A stretch of DNA of 6,116 nt from Candidatus Atribacteria bacterium. Lineage in GTDB: Bacteria; Bipolaricaulota; Bipolaricaulia; UBA7950; UBA9294. Shown here one piece after another: positions 5,331 to 6,116 of this stretch. The stretch's first letter is position 1. Every line of letters starts with the position of its first letter. The position numbers and the translations under genes were made by a program. The DNA is taken from contig SPBW01000127.1 of assembly GCA_004525685.1 (NCBI GenBank), positions 1 to 6,116 of the forward strand. The letters run 5' to 3'. The notes below the pieces were generated by a model. The model was not told where the DNA came from. It saw only the letters and a list, made by a program, of their open reading frames with translations, and ran no database searches.

Positions 5331-5768
5331 ATGTCTTTCATGTTTGTCTCCATTCTTCTCACCGTGATCGTCGGCTTGGCCATTGCCGCACAGACACAGT
5401 TTGCTGGCGTGCTCGGTCAGCACGTGGGAATCATAGAATCGGTATTCATCATTCATCTGGGAGGCCTCGTCGTCGCCGGCATTTATCTGCTCTTCATGGG
5501 AGGGGGGAACCTTGGCGCCTGGAGAGCGGCTCCGTGGTATACGCTCGCAGGCGGACTCCTCGGTGTCGTCATTGTCGGCGGCTACGCCTTTGTCATCCCC
5601 CGCATCGGGCTTGCTCCTGCCATTACGCTCGCTGTGACGTCGCAACTGATCTTCAGTGCCGTTCTCAGTCACTTCGGCGTCCTGGGTGCCATCCAGCAGC
5701 CGCTTGGCTTGTCTCGAATCGTCGGCATCGGGGTGCTTCTTGTCGGAACGTGGCTCATTGTCCGCTGA
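5331..5768 (+). CDS. Small YdcZ-type (DUF606) DMT-superfamily membrane transporter
   Basis: The 145-residue, very hydrophobic product has about five membrane segments, near 4-22, 36-56, 70-90, 94-113 and 127-143. Its layout is that of the YdcZ family, the five-helix half-size members of the drug/metabolite transporter superfamily: an early small-residue helix (GLAIAAQTQFAG), an APWYTLAGGLLGV loop and helix (67-79), PRIGLAPAITLAV (90-102), TSQLIFSAVLSHFG (103-116) and a final R-x-VGIGVLLVGTWL stretch. Typical members read GQ and DHFG where this one has SQ (104-105) and SHFG (113-116). Substrates are unknown and such proteins often act as pairs; no second copy is visible. The ATG at 5331 is set by GGAG (5323-5326), 4 bases away; the longer open frame back to 5007 overlaps the preceding gene in another frame. 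Confidence 0.85.
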   Translation: MSFMFVSILLTVIVGLAIAAQTQFAGVLGQHVGIIESVFIIHLGGLVVAGIYLLFMGGGNLGAWRAAPWYTLAGGLLGVVIVGGYAFVIPRIGLAPAITLAVTSQLIFSAVLSHFGVLGAIQQPLGLSRIVGIGVLLVGTWLIVR

Positions 5769-5772
5769 GCCA

Positions 5773-6116
5773 ATGGGCATCGAGCCTCCTCACATTGGAA
5801 CGCTCAATGAGAAGCCGCTTCACGCATCTCTGAAGGAATGGATCGCTGAGCCCGGCGATGAATTTGAGGTCCGTATCGGCCGCTATGTTGCCGACATTGC
5901 CAGAGGATCGCTCTTGATCGAAATCCAAACCGGATCGACATCACCGCTCAAACGCAAACTGCGCGTGCTGCTAGCGCATCACGCCGTACACCTCGTTATC
6001 CCCATCGCACAGCAGAAGACGATCATCTCCCTCGACGAGAACGGAACTGTGGCGAGCACGCGCAAGTCGCCCAAGCGCGGGCAGCTGCTGGATGTGTTTC
6101 ACCATCTTGTGAGCCT
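5773..6116 (+). CDS. Conserved hypothetical protein, 3' end outside window (nuclease-like fold suspected)
   Basis: The frame stays open from ATG 5773 to the window edge: 114 complete codons plus two bases, no stop. The product starts MGIEPPHIGTLNEKPLHASLKEW, then PGDEFEVRIGRYVADIARGSLLIEIQT, ending in a KSPKRGQLLDVFHHLVS stretch. From memory this matches a conserved uncharacterised family frequent in Chloroflexota (possibly Pfam DUF8091), with invariant NEKPLH, LLIEIQT, KRKL and SPKRG blocks. Asp41, Glu50 and Gln52, followed by Lys60 and Lys62, resemble the D...ExQ/K core of PD-(D/E)xK nucleases, but that is inference. It begins 4 bases after the transporter stop and is probably translated from the same message; its own ribosome site is weak. 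Codon use looks like the neighbours. Confidence 0.8.
   Translation, partial: MGIEPPHIGTLNEKPLHASLKEWIAEPGDEFEVRIGRYVADIARGSLLIEIQTGSTSPLKRKLRVLLAHHAVHLVIPIAQQKTIISLDENGTVASTRKSPKRGQLLDVFHHLVS

Noticed and set aside
5253..5780. 175-codon minus-strand open frame
   Set aside because: It is the complement of the transporter gene, and its highly charged composition is the usual antisense image of a membrane protein.

Overview
The window (6116 bases, moderately GC-rich, about 56% by eye) looks like an ordinary bacterial chromosome segment. Six complete genes and one truncated gene all point rightwards. Most have good AGGAG-type ribosome sites. The best guess at the organism is a Chloroflexota (Chloroflexi) bacterium. 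This rests on family memory, not a search: the MscL carries a C-terminal zinc ribbon, there is a winged-helix/HEPN-like hypothetical protein, and the truncated last gene has the 'NEKPLH...IEIQT...SPKRG' pattern common in that phylum. No insertion sequence, CRISPR array, tRNA, rRNA or phage gene was seen.

Layout. 1-198: no convincing protein gene. The minus strand shows a promoter-like pair, several nested hairpins (one with a CUUG tetraloop) and an intrinsic terminator with its U-run at the window edge, which together suggest a small leftward RNA. 230-304: promoter and strong ribosome site of mscL. 305-742: mscL, a large-conductance mechanosensitive channel with a zinc-ribbon tail. 853-1650: a PPP-type metallophosphoesterase, probably starting at GTG. 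1655-1706: a long imperfect hairpin. 1746-2858: an M29 metallo-aminopeptidase. 2936-4291: an M20D amidohydrolase most like AbgA (p-aminobenzoyl-glutamate hydrolase subunit A). 4292-4537: a non-coding gap with several inverted repeats and a promoter-like pair whose spacer ends in a 10-bp palindrome. 4538-5287: the winged-helix plus HEPN-like hypothetical protein. 5331-5768: a small YdcZ-type (DUF606) DMT transporter. 5773-end: the truncated conserved hypothetical gene.

How they fit together. The M29 and M20D genes are 77 bases apart and probably form a small peptide or acyl-amino-acid hydrolysis unit, perhaps scavenging amino acids or p-aminobenzoyl-glutamate. The last three genes are closely spaced (43 and 4 bases) and could be one transcript starting near 4515. 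MscL and the phosphatase look like independent housekeeping functions.

The points most worth a second look are the leftward structured RNA candidate, a HEPN-like domain whose expected histidine is serine, an M29 enzyme with Met at the usually conserved Tyr, and the promoter with an embedded palindrome upstream of the HEPN-like gene.
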